Assembly: GCF_003944755.1 (NCBI RefSeq)
Contig: NZ_RWGU01000040.1
Span: forward strand, 49,438-113,437
Source of the DNA: Rhodovulum robiginosum
GTDB taxonomy: Bacteria > Pseudomonadota > Alphaproteobacteria > Rhodobacterales > Rhodobacteraceae
Reading direction: 5' to 3'
Length of the DNA stretch: 64,000 nt
In this document: positions 24,124-32,590 of the stretch, piece after piece
Position numbering within the stretch: position 1 is the stretch's first letter
How the letters are laid out: each line of letters starts with the position of its first letter
Translations under genes and position numbers: made by a program
The notes under the pieces: model-generated
Told to the model about the DNA's origin: nothing
Seen by the model: only the letters and a program-made list of their open reading frames with translations
The model's database searches: none

Positions 24124-25388
24124 TGATTCGCCACCCGTTCGATATGGGCCCCGCAACCGCCGAGCTTTTGTTCGACCTTCTCATAGCCGCGGTCGAGGTG
24201 ATAGACGCGGTTGACCAGCGTTTCGCCCTCGGCGGCGAGCCCGGCCAGGATCAGCGACACGCTGGCGCGAAGGTCGGTCGCCATCACCGGCGCGCCCTTC
24301 AGCCGCGGCACCCCGGTTACCGTCGCGGTGCCGCCCTGCACGTCGATCTGCGCGCCCATCCGGATCAGTTCGGGCGCGTGCATGAAGCGGTTTTCGAAGA
24401 TCCGCTCTTCCAGCACGCTCACCCCCTCGGCCGTGGCCAGCAGCGCCATCATCTGCGCCTGCAGGTCGGTCGGAAAGCCCGGAAATGGCTCGGTCACCAC
24501 ATCGACCGCCCGGACCCGGCCGTTGCGGCGCGCGACCTTGACCCCGGCCGCCGTCTGTTCGACGGAAATGCCCGCCGCGTCCAGCTTTTCGGCAAAGGCC
24601 GTCACAAGGTCGAGCCGCCCGCCCAGACACGTGACCGAACCGCCCGTGATCGCGGGGGCCAGCATGTAGGTGCCCAGCTCGATCCGGTCGGCGACCACGT
24701 TGTGTGTCGCCCCCCCCAGCCGGTCGACGCCCTCGATGGTGATCGTGTCCGTACCCTCGCCCTCGATCGCCGCACCCATCTGGCGCAGGCATTCCGCGAG
24801 GTCGACGATTTCCGGCTCGCGCGCAGCGTTTTTCAGCACCGTTGTGCCCTTGGCCAGCGTCGCCGCCATCAGGGCGTTCTCGGTGGCCCCGACCGAGACG
24901 AACGGGAAATTCACCACCGCGCCGATCAGGCCGCGCGGCGCCGAGGCATGCACGTAGCCTTCGCGCAGATCCAGCACCGCGCCCATCGCCTCGAGCGCCT
25001 TGAGATGCAGGTCGACCGGCCGCGCCCCGATGGCGCATCCGCCGGGCAGCGAAACGACCGCGTGGCCAGAGCGCGCAAGCAGCGGCCCCAGCACAAGGAT
25101 CGAGGCGCGCATCTTGCGCACGATGTCATACTCGGCGGTGTGGCTGGTCAGGTCGTGCGACGACAGCGCCAGCACCTTGCCCCGCTGCAGGCTCGACACT
25201 TCGGCCCCCAGCGATTGCAGCAGCGCGCTCATGGTGCGGATGTCCGACAAGCGCGGCGCGTTGGTCAAAGTCAGCGGCTCGTCCGACAAAAGCGTGGCCG
25301 GCATCAACGCCAGACAGGCGTTCTTGGCGCCCGCGATGGGGATTTCCCCGTGCAGCTCCGCACCGCCGCGGATGATGATCTGGTCCAT
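24120..25388 (-). CDS. murA: UDP-N-acetylglucosamine 1-carboxyvinyltransferase
   Basis: A 422-residue MurA, the first committed enzyme of peptidoglycan precursor synthesis (PEP + UDP-GlcNAc), target of fosfomycin. The N-terminal [10 protein letters not shown] holds the catalytic Lys/Asn, and the flexible loop [20 protein letters not shown] keeps the reactive Cys, so the enzyme should be fosfomycin-sensitive. Length is standard. A 51-residue gene lies immediately upstream, with its TGA directly abutting the murA ATG. Confidence 0.98.
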   Translation of the reverse strand: MDQIIIRGGAELHGEIPIAGAKNACLALMPATLLSDEPLTLTNAPRLSDIRTMSALLQSLGAEVSSLQRGKVLALSSHDLTSHTAEYDIVRKMRASILVLGPLLARSGHAVVSLPGGCAIGARPVDLHLKALEAMGAVLDLREGYVHASAPRGLIGAVVNFPFVSVGATENALMAATLAKGTTVLKNAAREPEIVDLAECLRQMGAAIEGEGTDTITIEGVDRLGGATHNVVADRIELGTYMLAPAITGGSVTCLGGRLDLVTAFAEKLDAAGISVEQTAAGVKVARRNGRVRAVDVVTEPFPGFPTDLQAQMMALLATAEGVSVLEERIFENRFMHAPELIRMGAQIDVQGGTATVTGVPRLKGAPVMATDLRASVSLILAGLAAEGETLVNRVYHLDRGYEKVEQKLGGCGAHIERVANQ

Positions 25389-25544
25389 TCAGCCTGCCCT
25401 TTCGCCGCGCTGACCGCCCGCACCCGTGCGCGCCCGGGCCTGCCGCTTGCGCCGGGCCAGGTTTTCCTTCAGCGCCTTTTTCAGCCGATCTTCGCGGCTC
25501 TCGGCCGCTTTCTGCGCGTCGTTGTCGGGAGGTTTCTTATCCAT
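25389..25544 (-). CDS. Small basic protein upstream of murA
   Basis: A 51-residue protein beginning MDKKPPDNDAQKAAES and ending GQRGERAG. It is strongly charged with an LKKALKENLARRKRQARAR helix. Its stop codon directly precedes the murA ATG, and a purine-rich GGCAGC lies before its start. Similar short Lys/Arg-rich proteins occur upstream of murA in relatives, as I recall. Function is unknown; nucleic-acid binding is possible. Confidence 0.7.
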   Translation of the reverse strand: MDKKPPDNDAQKAAESREDRLKKALKENLARRKRQARARTGAGGQRGERAG

Positions 25545-25632
25545 GCTGCCTCTCTAGCGCAGCGCCGAAATAGCGTCCAGTTTGCGCTTGCGTCAGGGGG
25601 CGATTGGGTCTAATCAGCCCGCCACAAACGGG

Positions 25633-25707
25633 GCCGCAGTAGCTCAGTGGTAGAGCGCACCCTTGGTAAGGGTGAGGTCGGGAGTTCAATCCTCCCCTGC
25701 GGCACCA
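25633..25707 (+). tRNA. tRNA-Thr (GGT)
   Basis: A 75-base cloverleaf including encoded CCA. The acceptor stem is GCCGCAG/CTGCGGC, the anticodon stem CACCC/GGGTG with loop TTGGTAA, giving anticodon GGT (Thr codons ACC/ACU), and the T loop TTCAATC. All stems pair well. No integrase is beside it. Confidence 0.97.
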
Positions 25708-25916
25708 TTTCCCCCCAACCGCTTCCCGCTACGAGACATTTCGCACCGTTACGGTCGCCCATTGCCTCCGTCAAGGTTGCGGTCGCGCGCGCCACTCTCG
25801 CCAAACTCGAAAATGGCAAAAAATAATTACCAATTGCTCTCGTTATGCTACACAGCGACTATCGAAAGGGGTCGGCGGAAGATCGACATCCCTTTGATAA
25901 ACACGGGAGGATACCT

Positions 25917-27017
25917 ATGACACGACACATCACGTCGCGCCGTACAGCGTTGCGCGCCCTCGCCGGCGCTGGTGCGGCCACACTTGCCGCGCCGCATGTC
26001 GCCAGCGCGGCAGCCCACGGCACCACCTGGAAGATCCAGACATCCTGGCCCGGCGGCGCCGGCCTTCAGATCTTCAAGGACTGGTGCGGGACCATCGCCG
26101 AAAAGACCGGTGGCGAGCTGGCCTTCCAGCCCTTCGGCGCCAATGACGTCGTCGGCGATTTCCAGCTCTACGACGCGGTGAAGAACGGCGTTCTTGACGC
26201 GATCAACCCCTTCACCATCTACGCGCAGGGCATCGTGCCCGCGGCCACCTTCCTGACCAGCTACCCGCTGGGCCTGAGAAACCCGCATGAGTGGGACGTG
26301 TTCTTCTACGGCCTCGGTGGCCTTGAGATCGCACGCGAGCTCTTCGCGCAACAAGGTATGGTCTATGTGGGCCCCGTCCATCACGGGCCCAACATCATTC
26401 ACTCCAAGGTGCCGATCCGCTCGATCGACGATTTCCGCGGCCGCAAGATGCGCCTGCCGGGCGGCATGGTGGCCGAAGTCTTCACCGAGATCGGGGCGGA
26501 AACCACCGTTCTTCCGGGCTCCGAGATCTTCCCGGCGCTGGAAAAGGGCACAATCGACGTGGCCGACTACGTGGGCCCGGCGGTGAACTACGCGCTCGGC
26601 TTCAGCCAGGTGACCAGCTACATCTCGATGGGCCCTCCGGGCTTCATGTCGCTTTATCAGCCGGTCGACCTGATGGACATCACCGTCAGCCAGGCCGCGT
26701 GGGACGCACTGAGCCCCGAGATGCGCCAGTTCGTCGAGATGGAAACGCATGTCTATTCCGACATGCACCACGCCGCGATCCAGGCCGCCGACCAGGAAGC
26801 CTGGGCCAAGTTCGAGGCCGACGGGACCGAGGTCACGCGCCTCACACAGGACGACGTGGAACTGATGACCGAGGTCGCCGTGCCGATCTGGTACAGGTAC
26901 GCCAATCGCGACAAGAACGCGGCGCGGCTGTTCAAGATCCAGCTCGACTACATGACCTCGGGTTCGCTGGGCTATGTCAGCCCCGAGCAGCTCGAGGGCC
27001 AGACGCTCGACCTCTGA
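25917..27017 (+). CDS. dctP: TRAP transporter substrate-binding protein (TakP/DctP type)
   Basis: A 366-residue periplasmic binding protein. The leader has a twin-arginine motif (TSRRTALRAL) and ends near AAA at residue 33, so export by Tat is likely. The mature part (TWKIQTSWPGGAGLQIFKDW, FRGRKMRLPGGMVAEVF, GPAVNYALGF) matches the subgroup binding 2-oxoacids or related carboxylates, which often dimerises. GGGAGG precedes the ATG; an AT-rich patch 60-110 bases upstream is the likely promoter. It heads a three-gene operon with the DctQ- and DctM-type genes. Confidence 0.93.
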   Translation: MTRHITSRRTALRALAGAGAATLAAPHVASAAAHGTTWKIQTSWPGGAGLQIFKDWCGTIAEKTGGELAFQPFGANDVVGDFQLYDAVKNGVLDAINPFTIYAQGIVPAATFLTSYPLGLRNPHEWDVFFYGLGGLEIARELFAQQGMVYVGPVHHGPNIIHSKVPIRSIDDFRGRKMRLPGGMVAEVFTEIGAETTVLPGSEIFPALEKGTIDVADYVGPAVNYALGFSQVTSYISMGPPGFMSLYQPVDLMDITVSQAAWDALSPEMRQFVEMETHVYSDMHHAAIQAADQEAWAKFEADGTEVTRLTQDDVELMTEVAVPIWYRYANRDKNAARLFKIQLDYMTSGSLGYVSPEQLEGQTLDL

Positions 27018-27116
27018 TCCGCCGGCGTGCCTTGACGCGTCACTGAAACCGGCCCGCCCGGCGCACCTTCGCGCCGGGCGGCGCTTTGAAACGTCCTCGA
27101 ACGCACGGAACGAAAG

Positions 27117-28427
27117 ATGCCTGGCCTCAGCTTCACGCTGCCGCACTGGCTTTACTGGGTCGGCCTGATCGCCTTTCCGATCGTGGCCATGGTGCTGTCG
27201 CGCCGCCCCAGGCCAGAGCGGCCACGCTATTCCACCCTTCTCGGCTACACGATCCTCGTCACCGGCGGGATCATCGGATTGCACCGCTTTTATCTGAAGA
27301 GCCTTCTGGGGCTGATCTACATCCCCATCTTCGTCTTCGTGCTTTACGCCAACGGGCAAGAGCAGGACGCGCGCTCGACGCTCTCGGATTTCGCAAACCA
27401 GATGCGCGTGGCCGAAAGCACCATCGCCCGCGAGGAACCCCGCATCGCCGAGGCGCGCGCCAACATGGCCGGCCTTGAGGCCGCGCTTGCCGAGGCCGAG
27501 GAGGGCTCGTTCGCGGAACGAAGCGCCGAAAGGCGGCTGGAGCGCGCGCAGGAGGCCATTACCAGGGGCGAGGAACGGGTGGCCGAGTCGCGCACCGTGG
27601 TGGCCGAGATCGGCCCCAAGCGCGATGCCGCGGCCCAGATCCGGCAAAGCTGGTCCAACATGGCCGGCTACGCGCTTTATGCCATCCTGGCGCTGCTGGC
27701 CATCGACGCGGTGATGCTGCCCTTCATGGTGCGCCGCGCCAATGCCAGGCTGCACGACGAAGGGCCCAGCGAGGCCGAGCTGGCGTTGCAGGCCGTCGAA
27801 GAGGAAGAGGGCCCCAAGCACGACCGCGAATATGCCGAGAACTGGATCGACCGGCTGTCGCTTTTCTGCGGCGAATTCGTCAGCTACTGGGCGGTGATCG
27901 CGGTTCTGGTCTATTATTACGAGGTCATCGCGCGCTACGTCTTCAACAGCCCGACCAACTGGGCGCACGAGGCGATGTACCTGATGTTCGGCATGCAATA
28001 CCTGATTGCCGGCTCCTACGCGATGCTCACCGAAAGCCATGTGCGGGTCGATGTGTTCTACGCCCCGCTCAGCCGGCCCCGCAAAGCCTGGGCAGACCTC
28101 GTTACCTCGATCTTCTTCTTCATCTTCGCGGGCACGCTGCTGGTCACGTCGTATATCTTCGCGATGGACGCCATCGCGGTGCCCTCGGGCAACTCGCTGG
28201 TGTCCGACTGGGCGCGGGGTGAGATCACGCTGTGGCAGATGTTCGCCGATTTCAGCACCGCGCAATGGACCGACCCGAGCATCCGCTGGGGCGAGATCAG
28301 CTTCAACGAATGGGAGGTGCCGCTCTGGCCGATGAAATGGGTGATGGTGATCGGCGGCCTTCTGCTGGTGCTGCAAGGCGTCTCGAAGGTCGGCAAGGAC
28401 ATCCGGGCAATCCGGCAGGGGGCGTGA
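27117..28427 (+). CDS. dctQ: TRAP small permease (DctQ) with large N-terminal extension
   Basis: A 436-residue protein, about twice the usual DctQ length (160-230). The DctQ domain, four helices, occupies about residues 243-430 (FVSYWAVIAVLVYYYEVIARYVFN...). Before it come three hydrophobic segments (about 11-28, 41-58, 62-79) with a TM2-like motif GGIIGLHRFYLKS, a charged coiled coil (about 82-178) and another helix (183-204). The extension could anchor, sense or dimerise. It sits between the binding protein and DctM, and ends three bases before dctM. This is an annotated fusion by reading frame; no frameshift is seen. Confidence 0.88.
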   Translation: MPGLSFTLPHWLYWVGLIAFPIVAMVLSRRPRPERPRYSTLLGYTILVTGGIIGLHRFYLKSLLGLIYIPIFVFVLYANGQEQDARSTLSDFANQMRVAESTIAREEPRIAEARANMAGLEAALAEAEEGSFAERSAERRLERAQEAITRGEERVAESRTVVAEIGPKRDAAAQIRQSWSNMAGYALYAILALLAIDAVMLPFMVRRANARLHDEGPSEAELALQAVEEEEGPKHDREYAENWIDRLSLFCGEFVSYWAVIAVLVYYYEVIARYVFNSPTNWAHEAMYLMFGMQYLIAGSYAMLTESHVRVDVFYAPLSRPRKAWADLVTSIFFFIFAGTLLVTSYIFAMDAIAVPSGNSLVSDWARGEITLWQMFADFSTAQWTDPSIRWGEISFNEWEVPLWPMKWVMVIGGLLLVLQGVSKVGKDIRAIRQGA

Positions 28428-28430
28428 GCC

Positions 28431-29786
28431 ATGGGAATTGAGATCGGAATCGAGTGGCTCACGCTCATCATGTTCGGCAGCCTGCTGGCGCTCTTGATGG
28501 CCGGCCTGCCGCTTGCCTTCGTCACCGGCGGCCTGGCCTGCGTGTTCCTGTTCATCCTGGGCGATGCGCAGGCGCTGAACATCGTGCCAAGCCGCATCTT
28601 TCCGCTGATGACCAATTACCAGCTCTCGGCGATCCCGTTGTTCATCTTCATGGCGGCGATGCTGGAAAGGGCCGGCATCATCAACGACATGTTCGACGTG
28701 ATCTACAAGGTGCTGGGGGGCGTAAAGGGCGGCCTCGCGGCGGCCACGATCATCGCCTCGACGATCCTCGCGGCGATGGTCGGCGTGATCGGCGCGGCGG
28801 TTGTGACGATGGGCATCATCGCGCTGCCGGCGATGTTGAAACGCGGCTACGAGCCCAAGATCGCCATGGGCAGCATCATGGCCGGCGGCACGCTGGGCAT
28901 CCTGATCCCGCCCTCGATCCTGGCGATCATCTACGCGGTGGTGGCCGAACAGTCGGTGGGCGAGCTGTTCATCGGCGCGGTGATCCCGGGGCTGATGCTG
29001 TCGGGGCTCTACATCCTTTACGTGGTGCTGCGCAGCTATATCGACCCCCGGCTCGGCCCCCCGATCCCGGTGGACGAGCGGGTCAGCACCGCCGAAAAGG
29101 TGCGCCTGCTGGGCAACATGTCCGCCCCCATCGCACTGATCGTCGTCGTGCTGGGCGTCATCTTCACCGGCGTCGCCACGCCGGTGGAGGCCGCGGGCAT
29201 CGGCACCTTCGGCGCCTTCATCGTGGCCGCCATCCACCGCAAGCTCGACTGGCCCACGATCCGCGAGGCCTGCGTCACCACGCTCAAGGCCAGCGCGATG
29301 GTCATCTGGATCATGTTCGGCGCGACGATCTTCGTCGGGCTCTACGTGCTGGAGGGCGGGCAGCAATTCGTGCAGGACAGCCTGGCGGCCACCGGCATGG
29401 GGCCCTGGGGGATCCTGATCCTGATGCAGATCCTTCTGGTCATCCTCGGCATGTTCCTCGATTGGGTCGGCATCCTCTTGCTCTGCGTGCCGATCTTCGT
29501 GCCGATCATCAAGGCGCTGGGCGCGCAGGCCTTCGGGCTCAGCGACCCGGGCGATCTGGTGCTGTGGTTCGGGGTGCTTTACCTGGTGAACATGCAGATG
29601 AGCTTTCTCTCGCCGCCCTTCGGCTATGCGCTGTTCTACCTGCGCGGCGTGGCGCCGCCAGAGATCCCGATGACGGACATCTTCAAGGCCGCCCTGCCCT
29701 TCCTGTTCCTTCAGGTGGTCGGGCTTGCGGTCTGCATGCTCTACCCGCAGGTGATCACCTGGCTGCCAAACCTCGTCTACGGCTAG
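28431..29786 (+). CDS. dctM: TRAP large permease (DctM)
   Basis: A 451-residue membrane protein with about 12-13 helices, the Na+-driven transport subunit. Conserved stretches include the long N-terminal pair, GTLGILIPPSILAIIYAVV, FLDWVGILLLCVPIF and SFLSPPFGYALFYLRGV. It is the last gene of the dctP-dctQ-dctM operon, with a hairpin 165 bases downstream. Confidence 0.95.
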   Translation: MGIEIGIEWLTLIMFGSLLALLMAGLPLAFVTGGLACVFLFILGDAQALNIVPSRIFPLMTNYQLSAIPLFIFMAAMLERAGIINDMFDVIYKVLGGVKGGLAAATIIASTILAAMVGVIGAAVVTMGIIALPAMLKRGYEPKIAMGSIMAGGTLGILIPPSILAIIYAVVAEQSVGELFIGAVIPGLMLSGLYILYVVLRSYIDPRLGPPIPVDERVSTAEKVRLLGNMSAPIALIVVVLGVIFTGVATPVEAAGIGTFGAFIVAAIHRKLDWPTIREACVTTLKASAMVIWIMFGATIFVGLYVLEGGQQFVQDSLAATGMGPWGILILMQILLVILGMFLDWVGILLLCVPIFVPIIKALGAQAFGLSDPGDLVLWFGVLYLVNMQMSFLSPPFGYALFYLRGVAPPEIPMTDIFKAALPFLFLQVVGLAVCMLYPQVITWLPNLVYG

Positions 29787-29919
29787 GGTAGGGGGCGGGC
29801 CTGGCGCACGGCCCGGCCCGCCCCGCCCGCAGCGTGCGCCCGCCGGTCAGGGCATCTTGCGATGCGGACATACCGGTCATCCCGGGGCATCGCACCACCC
29901 TGCTCTTTCCCGGTCCCCA

Positions 29920-29993
29920 AATTTCTTCTGGCCGAAAATATCCTGGGGGTCCGGGGGCAAAGCCCCCGGCCGGTCGCCTTGCAATGCAAGGCG
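29920..29993. terminator. Convergent-region repeat with two hairpins
   Basis: Between dctM and the convergent acyl-CoA ligase lies TTCTTCTGGCCGAAAATATC, followed by an eight-base-pair GC hairpin (CCGGGGGC/GCCCCCGG, 29951-29969) and then the palindrome CGCCTTGCA-A-TGCAAGGCG (29975-29993). This type of 'GAAAATATCC...GGGGG' sequence is, as I recall, repeated many times in Rhodobacteraceae genomes. It probably serves as a bidirectional terminator. Confidence 0.6.
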
Positions 29994-30049
29994 AAACCAA
30001 AGGCCGACACGGTCTCCGCTCAGCGCCACGGCGGCTTTTCAAGCCCCGT

Positions 30050-31942
30050 TCAGTCGATCCATTCCCATGGCCGGGTGTAGTTGCCCAGCAGGTGCGCCAC
30101 CGCCGCTTCGTCCACCGCGCCCGTCCGCTCCAGCCGGGCGAGCAGGCCGCGGCGGCGGTCTTCCACCACCTCGGCCACGCGCACCGCATGCCCCGCCTCG
30201 GCCAATGCCTGGCCGTAGACCCGCGAGATGGCGCGCTTGCGCAGATCCGGCTTGAACACCTTGCCGACCGCGGTTTTCGGCAACTCGGCCAGTATCTCGA
30301 CATGTTTCGGCATTGCCGCGCGCTCGTGGATATGCACCTTGCAGTAATCGCGCAGTTCGTCGGCGGTCGCGGTGCCGCCCTCGACCAGTTCGACATAGGC
30401 GCAGGGCAACTCGCCCGCCGCGCGGTCGGGTTGGCCGATCGCGCCGACGAAGGCCACGTCGTGATGGCCCGCAAGCGCCTCCTCGATCTCGGCGGGGTCG
30501 ATATTGTGCCCGCCGCGGATGATCAGGTCCTTGGCCCGGCCGGTGATGAACAGGTACCCGTCCGCGTCGCGCCGGCCCAGGTCGCCGGTGCGCAGGTACC
30601 GCCCCTCGGCGAAAAGGCCGAGGTTCTTGGCGTCCTCGGTATAGGTCGATCCCTCGTAGACGCCGGGGCTGGCCACGCAGATCTCGCCCACCTCGTCGGT
30701 CTCGCATTCGCGGTCGACACCGCCCTCGGGGGTGCAGTGCAGGATGCGAATGTCGGTATAGGGGAAAGGCAGACCCACCGAGCCTATCTTCTTTTCCCCC
30801 TCGGGCGGGTTGATCGCCACGAGGCAGGTGGCCTCGGTCAGCCCGTAACCCTCGCAGATGGTCACCCCCGTGGCCTCTTCGAACCGTCGGTAAAGCTCGA
30901 CGGGCAGCGGCGCCGAGCCGGAAAAGGCATAGCGCAGGGTCGAGATGTCGGCATCGACCTTGCGCTGCATCAGCGCGGCCACCGCCGTCGGCACGGTGAT
31001 GACATAGCTCACCCGCCAGCGCTCGATCAGCTTCCAGAAATTGTCGAACACCCCCTCGCCGCGAAACCCCGCGGGCGTTGGAAAGACCACATGCGCGCCC
31101 GAGGCGATCGTCGACATCAGCACCGGATAGGCCGCAAAGACATGAAACAGCGGCAGCGGGCACAGCAGCGTGTCGGTGGGCGTGAACAGCAGCCGCTTGC
31201 CCAGCCAACCGTTATAGATCATCCCCGACAGCTTGTGCCGCGCCACCTTGGGCATGCCGGTGGTGCCGCCGGTATGAAACAGCGCCGCGACCCGGTCCTG
31301 CCCGGTATCCGCAAAGGCCAGAACATCGGCGCGCTCGCGCGCGGCTTCGCGGGCGAAATCCAACAGGTCGGCGTGATGGCCGGACGGGGTTTTCGGCCGC
31401 AAGAGCGGAACCGCCCAGCGTTTCGGCACGCCGAGATAGCGCGCCAGGTCGACCTCCAGCACGGTATCGACGCCGGGCGCGTGCTTGACCGCCTCGGCGA
31501 CCTTTGCCGCGATGTCGGTCTTGGGAAAGGCCTTCAGCGTGACCACGACCTTGGCGCGCGTCTCGCGCAGGATCGCTCCGATCTGCTCTGCCTCCAGCAG
31601 CGGGTTGATCGGGTTGACGACGCCCGCCACCGCGCCCGCGATCAGCGTGACCGCGGTTTCGCTACAGTTGGGCAGCACATAGGCCACCACGTCCCCCTCG
31701 GCCACGCCGAGGCGGCGAAACAGGTTGGCCGTCTGGGTGACCCGCGCAAGCATCTGGGCCCAGCTCAGCGTTTCGGCCGGCGCGCCAGGCCCCGAGGTCA
31801 GTTGAAAAGACAGGGCGGGCCGGTCGGGACAGCGCCGGGCGGTATCCGACAGCAGCCCGTAAAGCGACACCGGCAGGCCGCGCTCGGACCAGGGCGCCTC
31901 GGCCTCGACGGCGTTTCGCTCGGCAAGCGACCTGTACGACAT
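30050..31942 (-). CDS. AMP-dependent acyl-CoA synthetase
   Basis: A 630-residue adenylate-forming CoA ligase. The P-loop reads LFHTGGTTGMPKVARHK (Thr/Gly-rich AMP loop), then YGLTEAT, the adenylate motif TGDLGRRDADGYLFITGRAKD and a C-terminal catalytic Lys (KTAVGKVFK). It carries about 70 extra N-terminal residues and a C-terminal tail of about 60. A long/medium-chain or unusual carboxylate substrate is likely. GAGGGAGAA precedes the ATG. No beta-oxidation genes adjoin it. Confidence 0.9.
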   Translation of the reverse strand: MSYRSLAERNAVEAEAPWSERGLPVSLYGLLSDTARRCPDRPALSFQLTSGPGAPAETLSWAQMLARVTQTANLFRRLGVAEGDVVAYVLPNCSETAVTLIAGAVAGVVNPINPLLEAEQIGAILRETRAKVVVTLKAFPKTDIAAKVAEAVKHAPGVDTVLEVDLARYLGVPKRWAVPLLRPKTPSGHHADLLDFAREAARERADVLAFADTGQDRVAALFHTGGTTGMPKVARHKLSGMIYNGWLGKRLLFTPTDTLLCPLPLFHVFAAYPVLMSTIASGAHVVFPTPAGFRGEGVFDNFWKLIERWRVSYVITVPTAVAALMQRKVDADISTLRYAFSGSAPLPVELYRRFEEATGVTICEGYGLTEATCLVAINPPEGEKKIGSVGLPFPYTDIRILHCTPEGGVDRECETDEVGEICVASPGVYEGSTYTEDAKNLGLFAEGRYLRTGDLGRRDADGYLFITGRAKDLIIRGGHNIDPAEIEEALAGHHDVAFVGAIGQPDRAAGELPCAYVELVEGGTATADELRDYCKVHIHERAAMPKHVEILAELPKTAVGKVFKPDLRKRAISRVYGQALAEAGHAVRVAEVVEDRRRGLLARLERTGAVDEAAVAHLLGNYTRPWEWID

Positions 31943-32088
31943 GTCCGGTTCTCCCTCTCGCCCTTGGCAGGCGCTTGTCCTTCTGACGCCAAGGATGGGA
32001 GGATTTGTGGATCACCGCAAGGCCGGGCCGCAGAAAGGGCGCGCCGTCATCCCGACAGCGCACCCCTGCAAGTCGCCGCTGCGGCCGG

Positions 32089-32517
32089 TCACGCCTGCGG
32101 GATGCGCAGCACCTGGCCGGGATAGATCTTGTCGGGGTCGGTCAGCATCGGCTTGTTGGCCTCGAAGATCTCGGTATAGCGCGCGCCACTGCCCAGGGTC
32201 TTTTCAGCGATGGCCCAGAGCGAGTCGCCCTTCTCGACGGTATGAAACACCGGCTCGTCGCCCGAAACCTCGTCCTCGACCTCTGCCACGCCGTCGACAT
32301 TGCCCACGGCGAGGATGACCTTTTCCTTGGCCTCCTGGCTTTTCGGCGTGCCGGTCACCTTGACCTTGTCCCCCTCGACCTTAATGTCCAGGCCCTCGGC
32401 ATCGAGCCCGAGGTCGGAGATTTCCTTTTTCAGCTCTTCCTCGCTCGGCGCCTCGGCCGCCTCGGCACGGCCGCTCAGTTTCTTGCCGGCGTTCTTCATG
32501 AATTTCCAAAGGCCCAT
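32089..32517 (-). CDS. BON-LysM protein (YgaU/Kbp-like)
   Basis: A 142-residue protein with a BON domain (about 30-85, ending VGNVDGVAEVEDEV) and a C-terminal LysM domain (about 91-141, FHTVEKGDSLWAIAEKTLG...IYPGQVLRIP). The layout equals E. coli YgaU/Kbp, a cytoplasmic K+-binding protein linked to osmotic stress. There is no signal peptide, consistent with a cytoplasmic role despite the LysM domain. Confidence 0.92.
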   Translation of the reverse strand: MGLWKFMKNAGKKLSGRAEAAEAPSEEELKKEISDLGLDAEGLDIKVEGDKVKVTGTPKSQEAKEKVILAVGNVDGVAEVEDEVSGDEPVFHTVEKGDSLWAIAEKTLGSGARYTEIFEANKPMLTDPDKIYPGQVLRIPQA

Positions 32518-32590
32518 TGTCGTAAGACTCCCGTCAAATGCTGCGATGACGTCAGACTAGCGCGATTTGGCGAAAGAATTAATGGCGCTT

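Noticed and set aside
25848..29366. Very long open frame (about 1170 codons) on the minus strand across the TRAP operon
   Set aside because: It lies wholly opposite three recognisable genes and is rich in His, Arg, Gly and Asp, as expected for an antisense shadow in GC-rich DNA.
29834..32125. Plus-strand open frame opposite the acyl-CoA ligase
   Set aside because: The minus strand encodes a clear AMP-binding enzyme with motifs, and the plus frame has shadow composition.
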